From Candidatus Bathyarchaeota archaeon A05DMB-2 (lineage in GTDB: Archaea > Thermoproteota > Bathyarchaeia > Bathyarchaeales > Bathycorpusculaceae): DNA of 64,000 nucleotides. Made by a program: the position numbers and the translations under genes. Location of the stretch: positions 62,001-126,000 of the forward strand of contig JAAKEZ010000001.1 of the NCBI GenBank assembly GCA_018475625.1. Direction: 5' to 3'. Shown here piece after piece: positions 1 through 9,135 of this stretch (position 1 is the stretch's first letter; each line of letters opens with the position of its first letter). The notes under the pieces were generated by a model. It had not been told where the DNA came from. It saw only the letters and a program-made list of their open reading frames with translations, and made no database searches.

Positions 1-1765
1 GCGCAAACTCCAACGTCTTCTCCAAGATGCCCTTGTCAATCATGAACGTGTCGCTGACCAGCAAGCGGTCGTAGGGGCGCGGCAAAGTGCCCACAAAGTA
101 CGTGTGTAACTGCTGCAGCGCATTAGTGTTCAGGTAAGCAATTCGCTGAGTGGCTATGCAAACACCTAAGCCGTACTTGCGTCCCTGCCGAAGCAGCGTC
201 TCCACATGCGCAGAACATTTGCCGTCGATGCCGCCTTCCTTGCTGCTGATGAACTCCTGCGCCTCGTCGAACACCATGAGAATGTAAGGCTTAACAGTGA
301 AGCGGCGTTTCCTGCGCACCAGCAAGTCCTGAGTCAACGCGATGGCTAATTCCTTAATGGTGTACGGGTCGCTGATTGAGATTACGACGAGGCTGGTGTC
401 TTTGTCTTCGAGAAGATCACGGATGCCCTCAACCGTTAATCCTTCAGCGTCGCGGTCCTTCTTCTCACCGCGCTTCTTGAACAAGTCAGCTATGGTGCTT
501 CGTGTTGTAGCCCATGCGTACAACCCGCTTTTATCGTGGACTTTGAATTTTTCAACCGATGCTCTTGCAACTTCATCGAGGTATGGGACAAAGTCTTCAC
601 TGACTTCTTGATTCTCGCTTAATCCATGTTTCTCAACGTACTCCCGCACTGCATCATGAATTTCATCAATGGCATTAATGTAATGGCCTTTACCTGTTGA
701 TTCCTTGCGCTGGTCTTCAAGCTCCTCCATTATCTGGGCGTAAGTGGGAATTTTCTGTTTAGGCTTCGTATAATAAGATAGTTTACCTTGATCGATAACT
801 GCTTTCAACCCAGTCTTCGTGCGTAAATCGCTCTCATACTCCCGAGGCTTAACAACCGAGTTGAAAAACTGTTCAAGCGAGTCGATTCTGTGCTCGAGAA
901 TCAGTTTCGCCTTTACACGGGGATCAGCGAGTATGTCCAGCAGAAGAAAAGGGTATTCGCAGCTAATGTCGAAAATCACAATTTTCTTCTCATCCATGTG
1001 CAGCATTATACGCCTCAGCACGTTCGACATCAGGTTGCTTTTTCCGCCGCCGGTAAAAGCGAACACGCCGAAGTGGTATCGAATCAGCTTTTCGAAGTCA
1101 ACGTAGATGGGAATTTTCGTTTCGCTTGCTTCAAACATCTTAATCACGCCCAACCTTGGGTCAACGCGTGCGTCCTCAACCGTCTTTTGGGTGTCAACGC
1201 CCATTTTGGCTGCGATTTTCTGGTTGTACATGCGGTTAATCATCTGGCTGTTTAGGATATAGATTGGGCTACCGACAACGGGGTAAGAGAAGCCTTTGAC
1301 AAATTCGAAGGTGCAGTCAGCGCGGATGATTAAGTCGTAGTTGATGGGGATAGCGTCGATTTGAATCATCATCGTAGATTTGTCGTCTGTCTGCCAATCC
1401 TCCTCGCTCTGCTCGATTATTTCAAACTGCATCGGATAGTAACCGTGGTCGCTTAACCCTCTCAAGCCAAAATGTTCAGGCCAAACACGACTGATTTCCA
1501 TAAGCGTAAAACGCTCAGAAGCCTCGCCAACGTGCTTAAAATTCTTCACAGCCAGCAACATGCCTTCCTCAAGGAGCCCCATCAAGTCCTTCTGGTACTC
1601 AATCTTCACGCGGCACTGGTAGCGTGCGGTGGTTCCTGTGACTTTGGAGTCTCCGCCTTCGGCGCCAGCGTAACGGGGCATAACCGCTGCTAACCGCGCA
1701 TGGAACTTGCCTTCAAAATCGGTGAAACATTCTTTGTTAATGGCTTTCTCTTCTTGCCTGTTCAA
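1..1765 (-). CDS. herA: HerA-type DNA helicase/translocase ATPase (3' part cut by window edge)
   Basis: Open frame reading leftward off the window edge. HerA is a hexameric bidirectional DNA translocase that works with NurA to resect double-strand breaks for archaeal recombination. Seen: an N-terminal HAS-barrel-like region, a Walker A loop (FAFTGGGKSN) near window position 1050, a Walker B strand (ILMVFDEAQEF) near 270, then the conserved RQGRKYGLG...ATQR segment of the HerA/FtsK fold. No ATG lies near the start of the conserved region; a TTG at 1765 sits 29 nt inside nurA and follows a purine-rich GGGAGAGGCGAG tract, so translational coupling with nurA is likely. The C-terminus lies outside the window. 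Family assignment is firm; the exact start is inferred (the next ATG, at 1681, would drop about 28 residues). Confidence 0.9.
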   Translation of the reverse strand, partial: MNRQEEKAINKECFTDFEGKFHARLAAVMPRYAGAEGGDSKVTGTTARYQCRVKIEYQKDLMGLLEEGMLLAVKNFKHVGEASERFTLMEISRVWPEHFGLRGLSDHGYYPMQFEIIEQSEEDWQTDDKSTMMIQIDAIPINYDLIIRADCTFEFVKGFSYPVVGSPIYILNSQMINRMYNQKIAAKMGVDTQKTVEDARVDPRLGVIKMFEASETKIPIYVDFEKLIRYHFGVFAFTGGGKSNLMSNVLRRIMLHMDEKKIVIFDISCEYPFLLLDILADPRVKAKLILEHRIDSLEQFFNSVVKPREYESDLRTKTGLKAVIDQGKLSYYTKPKQKIPTYAQIMEELEDQRKESTGKGHYINAIDEIHDAVREYVEKHGLSENQEVSEDFVPYLDEVARASVEKFKVHDKSGLYAWATTRSTIADLFKKRGEKKDRDAEGLTVEGIRDLLEDKDTSLVVISISDPYTIKELAIALTQDLLVRRKRRFTVKPYILMVFDEAQEFISSKEGGIDGKCSAHVETLLRQGRKYGLGVCIATQRIAYLNTNALQQLHTYFVGTLPRPYDRLLVSDTFMIDKGILEKTLEFA

Positions 1766-3671
1766 AGTCTGCTCGCCTCTCCCTGAAAGTGCTCATGTAG
1801 AATATGAACTTCCGTAATTTATGATTATTCAAAATCCAAGTCGCCGTGGTGTCCACCACGCACTTGAACTGGCTGTAATTCCACTTCGCGATTTTATCCG
1901 CGATGAACAGCGCCTTATTATGCCCAAACGCCTCAGGAATGTTCGCGGGCGCCATAGCCACCAACACGCTCATCATCAGGTTCTGCATGCGGTTCGGCAC
2001 TGCCCTGTCCGCGTACAGGATGGTTTCAACGGGTTCTCTCGTGCCGTCGCTCAGCTCGTTCCAGAACAGCTTCAGGCTTTCAGGTTTACGGTCGAATTCT
2101 GCATAAGCTAAGCGATCAACGAGCAACACGTTGCTGCGCAAAAGCGGGTCCGTCCGTGCTTGGCTCAGCTGCACGTAGGTTTTCACGAATGCTTTTTCAA
2201 GGCTGATTTTGTTTCTGATGGCGCCTGAAACGTAGCCTGGGCGACCTTGCCGGTCGGGCAGCATGGTTCTGAACGCGCTGTCGTATTCGATGAGACTCCA
2301 CGGCGGCGTAATCTGATCCACGTTGAATATGCTGGCGGACTGGAGAATCATGCGGTCGGTGTTCGGAAGCGCCTGCAACGCCTCAAACTTCACGTCCGCC
2401 TTGAGCAAGCCTTCGCCGACCATTATTGGAACCAGTTGTCGTTTGAAATCGCGCGCCGCGGTGTCTTTTGTGACGCCGATGAGCAAGATGTGTTTTTTCC
2501 AGCACTCTTCCATAAGCATTTGCAACGTGAACAGCGTCAGAAAGGTGATGTCAAGCGTGGTCAACCAGTGCTCTTTGCCGCCTTTTACGATTTTCATGGA
2601 ACTCGACGTTTCCGTGTCTGGGATTTTTGTAAAGAAAAGCCTGTCGCCCACTTCCACTGTGATTCGTTTAATTCGCTCCCAGCTCTTCACATATTTCGGC
2701 TCCAGCGCATAAACGCCGTCTTCAACAACAAGAACTTTCTTATCGACCAAGCTTTTGAGGGCACATTCTATCCGACGAATCCTCTTTTCGTCAGCGGCGC
2801 CAAACGCCACGGCAATCTGGCTTGCAGTTAAGGCTTTGCTCTGTTCGAGCATACAGATTATTGCGGTGCGCAGGTAATCCGACCTCGGCGGAGGCAGTCC
2901 CAGCGCCGCGTTAGACACATGCTGCCTGGCGATGATGATGTCGTTCGCGTCTATGGGGCTGTCGTCTCCGCTGGCTTGGCAACCGACGAGCACAGTTTTT
3001 GCGTTCCAGAAGCTCGTTTTTCTGGTTTCGTAGAGGAGGCTTGCGCGTTCCGTGCTTAAGCTCCTGTCCAACAGGATGATGCCCATGTTCTCTGCGGGGT
3101 CTGCGGCGAGCTTGTACGCCAAGTAGTATTCACTGAACGTCATGATGGCGTTGGCTATGAGGCTGTTGTTCGCTATTTCCTCGTCCGTCATGGGCTTCGC
3201 GGGGCTCGTTGCGTCGGGCTGCTCCTGCGCAGCGTAAGAGTGGTCCACATCAGGGATTTCGTTGATGTATATGGGAACCACGCTGCTTATGCCCATGCTC
3301 TGCTGAAGCGTCCGCTCATCATAATCGACTTCAGGCGCCGTGGTCTCAGAAAACCGTATGGTACCAGTCGCCGCGTAAGCGCCCCCGAAAAAGATAACCA
3401 TGTCGAACAACGGTCGCGAGTACATGGTGCCATCGATACCAGCGAAGCGCACCTCTGTGCCCCCGAAGAATTCTCTGGCGGTCACGCATGCCTCTTTCGA
3501 GTCGAAGCCCGTGCGTATGAGGTTCACGAGCAGGTCGTCGTAGATGTTTTTGATACTGGAAAACCGCTGCTCGTAATCCGTGACCTGTTTGGTTGCGCCC
3601 TGCCTAAGCGTGTCACACGTACGCTTAATCGCGTGGCTCAAAGAGGGCGCCGTCACCTTTGTCACCTGCAA
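1737..3671 (-). CDS. nurA: NurA domain 5'-3' nuclease
   Basis: 644 residues, roughly twice as long as minimal NurA proteins. NurA is the nuclease partner of HerA in DNA-end resection. The NurA fold is recognisable from the first catalytic block AGIDGTMYS (Asp80) followed by the hydrophobic strand FDMVIFFGGAYAATG, and from a late block LLRSNVLLVDRLAYAEFD typical of the second metal-binding acidic residue. Between them, about residues 265-330, lies a winged-helix-like segment (LTASQIAVAFG...LVDKKVLVVEDGVYALE) that small NurA proteins lack. Its 3' end overlaps herA. No Mre11-Rad50 genes are in view, although in many archaea the four genes are adjacent. Start ATG at 3671 directly follows a non-coding gap. 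Confidence 0.88.
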   Translation of the reverse strand: MQVTKVTAPSLSHAIKRTCDTLRQGATKQVTDYEQRFSSIKNIYDDLLVNLIRTGFDSKEACVTAREFFGGTEVRFAGIDGTMYSRPLFDMVIFFGGAYAATGTIRFSETTAPEVDYDERTLQQSMGISSVVPIYINEIPDVDHSYAAQEQPDATSPAKPMTDEEIANNSLIANAIMTFSEYYLAYKLAADPAENMGIILLDRSLSTERASLLYETRKTSFWNAKTVLVGCQASGDDSPIDANDIIIARQHVSNAALGLPPPRSDYLRTAIICMLEQSKALTASQIAVAFGAADEKRIRRIECALKSLVDKKVLVVEDGVYALEPKYVKSWERIKRITVEVGDRLFFTKIPDTETSSSMKIVKGGKEHWLTTLDITFLTLFTLQMLMEECWKKHILLIGVTKDTAARDFKRQLVPIMVGEGLLKADVKFEALQALPNTDRMILQSASIFNVDQITPPWSLIEYDSAFRTMLPDRQGRPGYVSGAIRNKISLEKAFVKTYVQLSQARTDPLLRSNVLLVDRLAYAEFDRKPESLKLFWNELSDGTREPVETILYADRAVPNRMQNLMMSVLVAMAPANIPEAFGHNKALFIADKIAKWNYSQFKCVVDTTATWILNNHKLRKFIFYMSTFRERRADFEQARRESH

Positions 3672-3796
3672 CTGGAATCTTCAGGATTGGAGATAAAAAA
3701 GGATTGTTGACACATAAACGCTAAAACCGCCAAAGACTCAGCGGAGACTGGGCAAAGAATAAAAATGCGACACCGATAATGTCTTAGACGGTTCAG

Positions 3797-3880
3797 GCGG
3801 GATTGCCCTAGCCTGGTAGGGGGCAGGCCTGCTAAGTCTGTGGTCGAAAGGCCGCGTGGGTTCAAATCCCACATCCCGCG
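3797..3880 (+). tRNA. tRNA-Ser(GCT)
   Basis: 84 nt class II cloverleaf. Acceptor arms GCGGGAT/ATCCCGC pair fully; the anticodon stem CAGGC/GTCTG encloses a 7-nt loop CTGCTAA, giving anticodon GCT for Ser AGC/AGT codons. A long variable arm (GGTC-GAAA-GGCC) is as expected for serine, and the T arm is GTGGG TTCAAAT CCCAC. Discriminator is G. No intron and no encoded CCA. Confidence 0.96.
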
Positions 3881-4002
3881 CTCTTACTCAGAAATATGCG
3901 TCCATTTTGCTTGTTTTAGGCAAAAGCTTGCTAAATTAGCGTTTTTTGGTCGGCTGTCCTAACGCATTTAATTTCCATTTTTAAATTTACCGAGGCAAAA
4001 CG

Positions 4003-5268
4003 TTAATTCAACGCTTGGACTAAAGCTTTAGCGTCTCTTATCCATCCGTCAATGATTTTGAGGTTTTCTTCAAGTTTTTTCAGGTTTTTTTCAAAGCTTT
4101 TTAGTTGTTCTTGTTGATGCAGGTAGTAAGCAGCTAGCTGATTTAACGGTTTTATGAATTCCGTCGTTGGGGCACCAGTGTTTAGACTGTTTCCCAAAGC
4201 CTTCAGCGTCATCTGCATCTCATCAATGGTTATTCCAGTGTTCTTCTTAAAGTCTCTTGAAATCCACTGTCTCTCAAACAGGTTGCGTTTCTTCCATCCC
4301 TCAGACTGCTCAATATACGTCTTCATAACTGCTTCGTAAAGCTCAGACACGCTTCTGCTTTCGACTTGGTCACTTTCTTGAGATTGCTGCTCTTGGCTGG
4401 GCGTTGGCGTTTGCAATTCAGTTTCTTCTTCATTAGCGAAGGATATTTTCGCTTCTCTTAAAACTTGAATAGAACTTGTCTCTTGCCCATGGTACTTTTG
4501 AGCAAGGGCAATGGCTATGGCAAAGCCTGCACCAGCAGCTTCAGGAGATATCTGAGCATTCTTATTTAATTCAAACAATTCATCCAAACTCATTCCCATC
4601 AATGAAGCAACTTTGGCTCCGCCCTCCATGAATCCAGGGGTACGAGAAATTCCGGGACCAATAGTAAAAACGTATACTCCTGTGCCCTCTACTTCGGCGG
4701 CGATTGTGTTTGCTAATTCAACCTGGGCGGTTTTAAAAACTTCGTACGCTCCCATGAATGGGGCAGCACCCGAGGATGAAACACAAACGAAAGTGCCGTG
4801 CTTCCGCTCCATCATAAAGGGCAGAAACTTCCTTGCCAAAAGAACAGGACCTCGCAGGTTTACGCCGTAACTAAAATCCCATGAAGCAATTGGGGTGTCT
4901 TTAACGGCGCCCATTGGAAAGACGGTTGCGTTATTTAGAACTATGTCAACTTTACCGAATTTCTTGAAAACCACTGCAGCCATTTTGCCGATGTCTTTTT
5001 CATTGCCTACATCCGTTTTTACAAAAAGCGCTTTTCCGCCTCCAAACTCTTTGTTGATTTTTTCTTCAGCGATTTTGCCGTTTTTCTCGTTTACTTCTGC
5101 GATGACTACCTGTGCACCAAGCCAGACAAGGCTTCTCGCAGCTTCAAAGCCGATTCCTCGCCCGGCTCCAGTCACTATAGCGATTTCGCCTTTTAATGTA
5201 TCTTGATTGAAGTTACCTTTGCTGATTATCATTCTAGGCGCTCTCGGTGTTTGGTTGATTTTTACCAT
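4003..5268 (-). CDS. Short-chain dehydrogenase/reductase with C-terminal helical extension
   Basis: 421 residues; a classical SDR is about 250. The Rossmann part holds TGAGRGIG (33-40) for NAD(P) binding, NNA (112-114), the catalytic Ser cluster SSSG (164-167) and Tyr175-x3-Lys179 (YEVFK). It should be an NAD(P)-dependent oxidoreductase acting on an alcohol or carbonyl; the substrate cannot be read from sequence. From about residue 270 the protein leaves the SDR fold and continues with a Gln/Ser/Glu-rich linker, then helical, coiled-coil-like sequence (EQLKSFEKNLKKLEENLK). That tail is unusual for SDRs and could be an oligomerisation or docking module. Stands alone; no co-directional close neighbour. 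Confidence 0.85.
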   Translation of the reverse strand: MVKINQTPRAPRMIISKGNFNQDTLKGEIAIVTGAGRGIGFEAARSLVWLGAQVVIAEVNEKNGKIAEEKINKEFGGGKALFVKTDVGNEKDIGKMAAVVFKKFGKVDIVLNNATVFPMGAVKDTPIASWDFSYGVNLRGPVLLARKFLPFMMERKHGTFVCVSSSGAAPFMGAYEVFKTAQVELANTIAAEVEGTGVYVFTIGPGISRTPGFMEGGAKVASLMGMSLDELFELNKNAQISPEAAGAGFAIAIALAQKYHGQETSSIQVLREAKISFANEEETELQTPTPSQEQQSQESDQVESRSVSELYEAVMKTYIEQSEGWKKRNLFERQWISRDFKKNTGITIDEMQMTLKALGNSLNTGAPTTEFIKPLNQLAAYYLHQQEQLKSFEKNLKKLEENLKIIDGWIRDAKALVQALN

Positions 5269-5374
5269 ATGTTACACGTTTTAAAAACTTCCGCATCGGA
5301 TAAACTACGAAAAACAGTATTAAATTTGTCGCGTTATTGATTTTTCTACCCGCGTTTCCTGTTCAAATCAACGT

Positions 5375-6316
5375 TTAAATTTCATGTCGCAATGTTTTAA
5401 CATGATGTTTCTTGAAGTAAATCAACAAGCCGGCCATGACAGCAACGCTAATCACAGTTGTTGCAGCAACGAACGGCAAGAAAGGAAAGGGAATGCCTTC
5501 CTCCGATAAGACGCTGAAGACCAAGACGGCGCCGTGAACAAAAGATGATTCGGTCCCTCTGCAAAAAGTAATCACCCATAGCACATTATACGCAGTCAAA
5601 TTAGGGTTTAATGTGGTCAGCGTTCCTTGAGCGTCTACAGAGTAAACCTGCATTTGAGCGAGTGCAGTTCGGGATTCAATTTGAATTCTGTAATTGTTGG
5701 GAGGATGCCCGTACCAAGAATACAGAGGATACGAGATGTTGCTGCATCCATAGCGCCCATACAAAGGCAGTGTGACCGCGTAATTTCCAAGATGAGCATA
5801 CGTCTCTGTTATCTCTGGAATTGGCTGCTCATAATGAACTGCCACGACGAAGTCATCTGGAACCGGCGAAACAGTCCAATTAATTTCCGCTAAATCAGCA
5901 TCAAAGATATGGAAAAATCCGTGTGCATCCTGATGCACTTCAACTTCTTCGCCGTTCAAGCTTACAGAAATGTTTCTGGCATCAGGCGGAACTGGATAGT
6001 GGGCTTCCAAAACATCTTGCGTAACCGTGACCATCACATACGGAGAGTCTGGATGTAATACCAGCCCCATTCCATAGTTTTCTGCCAGATAACTGTCCCC
6101 ATACGCGTAGACTGCGTGCATAGTGTATTCTGCGTCAATTTTTGCCCAAAGGGTTCCGTTGACTTTGTAGATTGTTGCGTTAACGTTCATTTCTGGTACG
6201 TTGACCTTTGGTGGCATTTCCAAAATGGGATATGCCTTCGCGGAATTGGTGGTTTGAAGATATGTTATAGCAAGACAAATCGCGATTAGGCCTGCCGTAA
6301 TTGGTTTTTTCTTCAT
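5375..6316 (-). CDS. Secreted protein with signal peptide and C-terminal membrane anchor
   Basis: About 313 residues, not assigned to a family. The N-terminus is a signal peptide (lysines, then a hydrophobic run ending near NSAKA). The ectodomain is rich in aromatic residues and Pro with NxS/T sites, and has a pair of extended strands reminiscent of a beta-sandwich. The C-terminus has one transmembrane helix (FVAATTVISVAVMAGLLIYF) followed by basic residues, so the body faces outside. The ATG at 6316 is preferred over 6331 because GGTG precedes it by 6 nt. Function unknown; the architecture suggests a cell-surface protein. Confidence 0.7.
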   Translation of the reverse strand: MKKKPITAGLIAICLAITYLQTTNSAKAYPILEMPPKVNVPEMNVNATIYKVNGTLWAKIDAEYTMHAVYAYGDSYLAENYGMGLVLHPDSPYVMVTVTQDVLEAHYPVPPDARNISVSLNGEEVEVHQDAHGFFHIFDADLAEINWTVSPVPDDFVVAVHYEQPIPEITETYAHLGNYAVTLPLYGRYGCSNISYPLYSWYGHPPNNYRIQIESRTALAQMQVYSVDAQGTLTTLNPNLTAYNVLWVITFCRGTESSFVHGAVLVFSVLSEEGIPFPFLPFVAATTVISVAVMAGLLIYFKKHHVKTLRHEI

Positions 6317-6460
6317 TTTAGCACCAGTCATTACTCTATTTCATGCAAAAAAAGGTTTTTATCAAGGTTTGAACGAAACTGTTGGTGAAACGCAATGTAG
6401 ATAAGTAACTCTAGAAATGCGTGTTTTGAGCGCTGTTCACTATGTTTCCTTGCAGGAAAG

Positions 6461-6491
6461 TTTTATAGGTACTACGTATATTATGTAGTAC
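6461..6491 (+). promoter_or_regulatory. TATA box and palindromic operator of the AbrB/PIN pair
   Basis: TTTTATAGG (6461-6469) is a TATA-like element. It runs directly into a perfect inverted repeat, GTACTAC (6469-6475) and GTAGTAC (6485-6491), separated by 9 nt, ending 11 nt before the antitoxin ATG. Position and symmetry fit autorepression by the AbrB-type antitoxin, which binds palindromes as a dimer. The repeat is read directly; the regulator is inferred. Confidence 0.65.
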
Positions 6492-6502
6492 TTGATTGAA
6501 AT

Positions 6503-6733
6503 ATGGAAAATGAAGTGGTAGTAACCAGAAAAGGGCAAACAACTATTCCTGTCAAACTACGAAGAAAATACAATATTGAAGAAGGAACGCGGCTTGAAGT
6601 CGTAGATACGGAAGAAGGAATTCTACTCAAACCTGCGAAGTCGATCTTTGATCTAGCCGGTACAGGCTCAAAGTACGCCACGCCTGAAGAAATGAAGAAA
6701 CTTCTCGATGAACTAAGGGAAGAAGATGCCTAA
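6503..6733 (+). CDS. AbrB/MazE-type antitoxin (VapB-like)
   Basis: 76 residues with the SpoVT-AbrB swapped-hairpin signature in the first 45 (VTRKGQTTIPVKLRRKYNIEEG then TEEGILLKP). This fold both binds operator DNA and, through its C-terminal tail (EEMKKLLDELREED), neutralises the partner PIN toxin. The stop overlaps the toxin start by 8 nt, the usual coupling for such pairs. A perfect inverted repeat lies just upstream (6469-6491). Confidence 0.88.
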   Translation: MENEVVVTRKGQTTIPVKLRRKYNIEEGTRLEVVDTEEGILLKPAKSIFDLAGTGSKYATPEEMKKLLDELREEDA

Positions 6734-7112
6734 AGCAGTATACGATACAAGATTCTTTATTGAATATTTCTATTCTCAAGATGCCGCTGTCTTGCGGAAA
6801 GCAAAAGAGGTTATTCAAAAAGCTGGACAAGGTTTTATCTCGGCTATTGTAATCCATGAGGTTTATCAGCTTGTTCTGAAGAAGGAAGGACGCGAAACTG
6901 CGATTTTGAGAACAACCATCCTCGAAAAAGACTTCAAAATTGTAGACGTGAACAGCGAAATTGCCAAAAGCTCTGCGGAGCTAAGAAACAAGCATAAAAT
7001 GTCATTAGCAGATAGCATCATTGCAGCGACCGCCATGTCCATAAAAGCAACGTGCCTCACAGATGACCCCCATTTCAAAGCTGTCAGCGAAATCAAAACA
7101 GCATGGATTTAG
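6726..7112 (+). CDS. PIN-domain ribonuclease toxin (VapC-like)
   Basis: 128 residues, typical VapC length. PIN-domain acidic residues are visible: Asp in VYDTRFFIEYFY near the N-terminus, Glu in IHEVYQL, Asp in LADSIIAATA and Asp in LTDDPHF. It should be a Mg-dependent RNase that cleaves tRNA or other structured RNA when released from the AbrB-type antitoxin encoded just before it. The genes overlap by 8 nt. A dispersed repeat begins about 90 nt downstream. The target RNA is unknown. Confidence 0.87.
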   Translation: MPKAVYDTRFFIEYFYSQDAAVLRKAKEVIQKAGQGFISAIVIHEVYQLVLKKEGRETAILRTTILEKDFKIVDVNSEIAKSSAELRNKHKMSLADSIIAATAMSIKATCLTDDPHFKAVSEIKTAWI

Positions 7113-7200
7113 AAGCCCTAGTATATCCGAAGGGACATTTTGATAAACTCAAAAACGAAGTTCCAAAAAGGCTTCTGTGCCGTCCATGCCGTTGCCAATT

Positions 7201-7288
7201 ATATTTGGCGCCTAATAGAAATTCATTGCAGAAATCTATAGAGGGGCTATCCGTATTGGCGCAGAAAACAGCCAAACCATGTTGAAAT
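7201..7288 (+). repeat. Dispersed intergenic repeat, copy A
   Basis: One of four related segments (others at 24008-24112, 43183-43239, 56526-56648). Shared landmarks in order are ATATTTGGCGCCTAATAG, TTGCAGAAA, CTATAGAGGGGCTAT, TATTGGCGC, GCCAAACCATGTTGAAA. The TTGGC...GCCAA arms can form a short hairpin, and copies B and C preserve or nearly preserve that pairing with different loops. It lies in the gap between the PIN toxin and RNase HII. A 60-codon open frame across it is judged spurious. Confidence 0.75.
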
Positions 7289-7446
7289 TATACTCAATGG
7301 GCTAATAGACAAAAATCGTACGCTACCTCAACCCGCAACAAACTGCAACCGGCTGCAACCTCTTTTCGAGATACAGGGTGAAGGGTTTTAAAAAGCGTTA
7401 TTAGCTTAAATGGAAAAGTAAGCTTTGAAAAAGGGTGCTTTGCGCG

Positions 7447-8112
7447 ATGCTGGTTGCAGGTGTCGATGAGGCTGGTCGCGGCTGCGTTGTGGGTCCACTG
7501 GTCGTCGCAGGAGTGGTGCTGAAAGAGGAGAATCTGCACCTGCTGAAGGGTTTAGGCGTAAAAGATTCAAAGCTCCTGTCGCCAAAGAAACGTGAGACGT
7601 TGGCTGCGGAAATCACGCGGTTAGCCGAGAAACACATGATAGTTAAGCTGTCACCCATGGAAATCGACCAGGTAGTGGAATCTGGACGGAAACTGCATAA
7701 GCTGAACAGGCTGGAAGCCCGAACCATGACAAAAATCATAGAAACGTTGAAGCCAGACGTGGCTTACGTGGACGCCGCCGACGTGGTTGAAGACCGATTC
7801 AAGCACCACATCCAAGAAGGCTTACCCTTCAAAGTCAAAATCGTATCTGAACACAAGGCAGACAAGGTTTACCCAGTTGTTTCCGCCGCCTCCATCATAG
7901 CAAAAGTGGAGCGCGACAAAGCCATCGCAGCCTTGAAGCACGAATACGGAGACTTCGGAAGCGGATACCTCACAGACGAAAAAACCATGATTTTCCTGAA
8001 ACAGTGGTTGCAGGAGCACGGCGGCGACTATCCTGACTGCGTGAGGAAGTCGTGGAAGCCTGCGAAAAAAGCCAAAAATGAACTGGGCGCAACGCAGAAA
8101 AAGCTTGCCTAG
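7447..8112 (+). CDS. rnhB: Ribonuclease HII
   Basis: 221 residues. RNase HII nicks RNA-DNA hybrids at embedded ribonucleotides, for replication and repair. The diagnostic N-terminus VAGVDEAGRGCVVGPLVVAG carries the first catalytic Asp-Glu; the second Asp is in GVKDSKLLSPKKR, the third in VAYVDAADV, and the last in KADKVYPVVSAASIIAKVERD. The ATG at 7447 is chosen over a GTG at 7435 because AAGGGTG lies 8 nt before it. Ends convergently with the next gene; the two stop codons overlap. Confidence 0.95.
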   Translation: MLVAGVDEAGRGCVVGPLVVAGVVLKEENLHLLKGLGVKDSKLLSPKKRETLAAEITRLAEKHMIVKLSPMEIDQVVESGRKLHKLNRLEARTMTKIIETLKPDVAYVDAADVVEDRFKHHIQEGLPFKVKIVSEHKADKVYPVVSAASIIAKVERDKAIAALKHEYGDFGSGYLTDEKTMIFLKQWLQEHGGDYPDCVRKSWKPAKKAKNELGATQKKLA

Positions 8113-9056
8113 ACACTGGCGACAAGGTCTTCTGGAGTGCGCATAACGGCTAATTCGTCCATGCAGACGCATGAAATGTCTTTGCTAGGGGGCTGATGGT
8201 TTTCTGTGATAAGCACTGGGCGTGCATGAGCGACCTGGCAGAAGCTGATGGTTTCCTTCATTCTATAGTTCAGGTTTCTTTCGTCGTCAATGGCTACGCA
8301 GCCCACGATGACGCATCTGCTGCGTGGGACTTTCAATATGAAATCGAAAGGTGCCTTGTGTACGGGTGAAATGTCGCAGAAAGCGAACTTCCTGAAGATC
8401 TTTTGAAGAAGCGGAGCCTTTCCCGCGAACGCGTATCTGGCTTTCATCAGGAGACATTGGCGCTGCTTGCGTGCTGGTTCAAGAACATTTATGGGCTTCG
8501 CCACTGGAACGCCAAGTGTTTCCGCCAGCTTGTAGGCTGACGTGACTGACGCTCTGGTCATGCCTCTTTCGTAGCCGTAAAGGGTTCTGCGCGAGACACC
8601 AATTTTCTCTGCAAGTTTGCCCACTGACATGCCGAGCTCTTTTCTTCTTTTCTCGACGAGTTTACCGTCGATTTCCACTGTGTATCCTCCCGGACTCGCG
8701 TAAATCAGCGGGTTCGCTGTTTCCAAAGCGATGGCTTTCAGCGTTTTCTCGGTCACCACGAAAACGCCGTATCTTGAGTAAACCGTGTCATCTTGCAGGG
8801 GCTTGCCGTGCGTTTGCTGGCTGATCACCAGTGACGCGGCGGAAATGCTGCTTGCTATGGCACGGAGCTCCCGCGAGTCTTTGGGGTTGAAGGTGTCCAC
8901 GTCTGAATTAACCTTCACCAGCAAAGTTCTGCCGTTTTTTCCAGCTGCAAAGTCGAAGCAGCTTGGGCGCGAACAGCAGATCTGGGAAATTTGGAAACCC
9001 GCCTCTTTCAACGCGACTCCAAGCTGAACCGCGTTTTCCATTTCCCAGTGGTTCAT
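8109..9056 (-). CDS. Archaeal HTH-type transcriptional regulator (Cro/C1-like)
   Basis: 315 residues. A central Cro/C1-type helix-turn-helix occupies about 131-183 (MSVGKLAEKIGVSRRTLYGYERG). An N-terminal alpha/beta domain (about 1-115) with CCSRPSC and a C-terminal domain of about 120 residues flank it. This three-part architecture matches a widespread archaeal family of putative HTH regulators; the N-terminal part resembles a restriction-endonuclease-like fold but I see no convincing active site. Start ATG 9056 (MNHWEMENAV) is preferred because a TATA-like TTTATATT (rev. 9091-9098) lies about 39 nt upstream; an upstream in-frame ATG at 9125 would add an unrelated hydrophobic stretch. Target genes unknown. 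Confidence 0.82.
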   Translation of the reverse strand: MNHWEMENAVQLGVALKEAGFQISQICCSRPSCFDFAAGKNGRTLLVKVNSDVDTFNPKDSRELRAIASSISAASLVISQQTHGKPLQDDTVYSRYGVFVVTEKTLKAIALETANPLIYASPGGYTVEIDGKLVEKRRKELGMSVGKLAEKIGVSRRTLYGYERGMTRASVTSAYKLAETLGVPVAKPINVLEPARKQRQCLLMKARYAFAGKAPLLQKIFRKFAFCDISPVHKAPFDFILKVPRSRCVIVGCVAIDDERNLNYRMKETISFCQVAHARPVLITENHQPPSKDISCVCMDELAVMRTPEDLVASV

Positions 9057-9135
9057 TAAGCTGTCACAGGCAGATATAGCAGCAATGAAAAATATAAACG
9101 ATGCTATATAGGGAATATGTATCAATTTTCAAAAC

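Noticed and set aside
7103-7285. 60-codon frame overlapping repeat copy A
   Set aside because: It starts inside the PIN gene end and its second half is the dispersed repeat, whose other copies are not open in the same frame.
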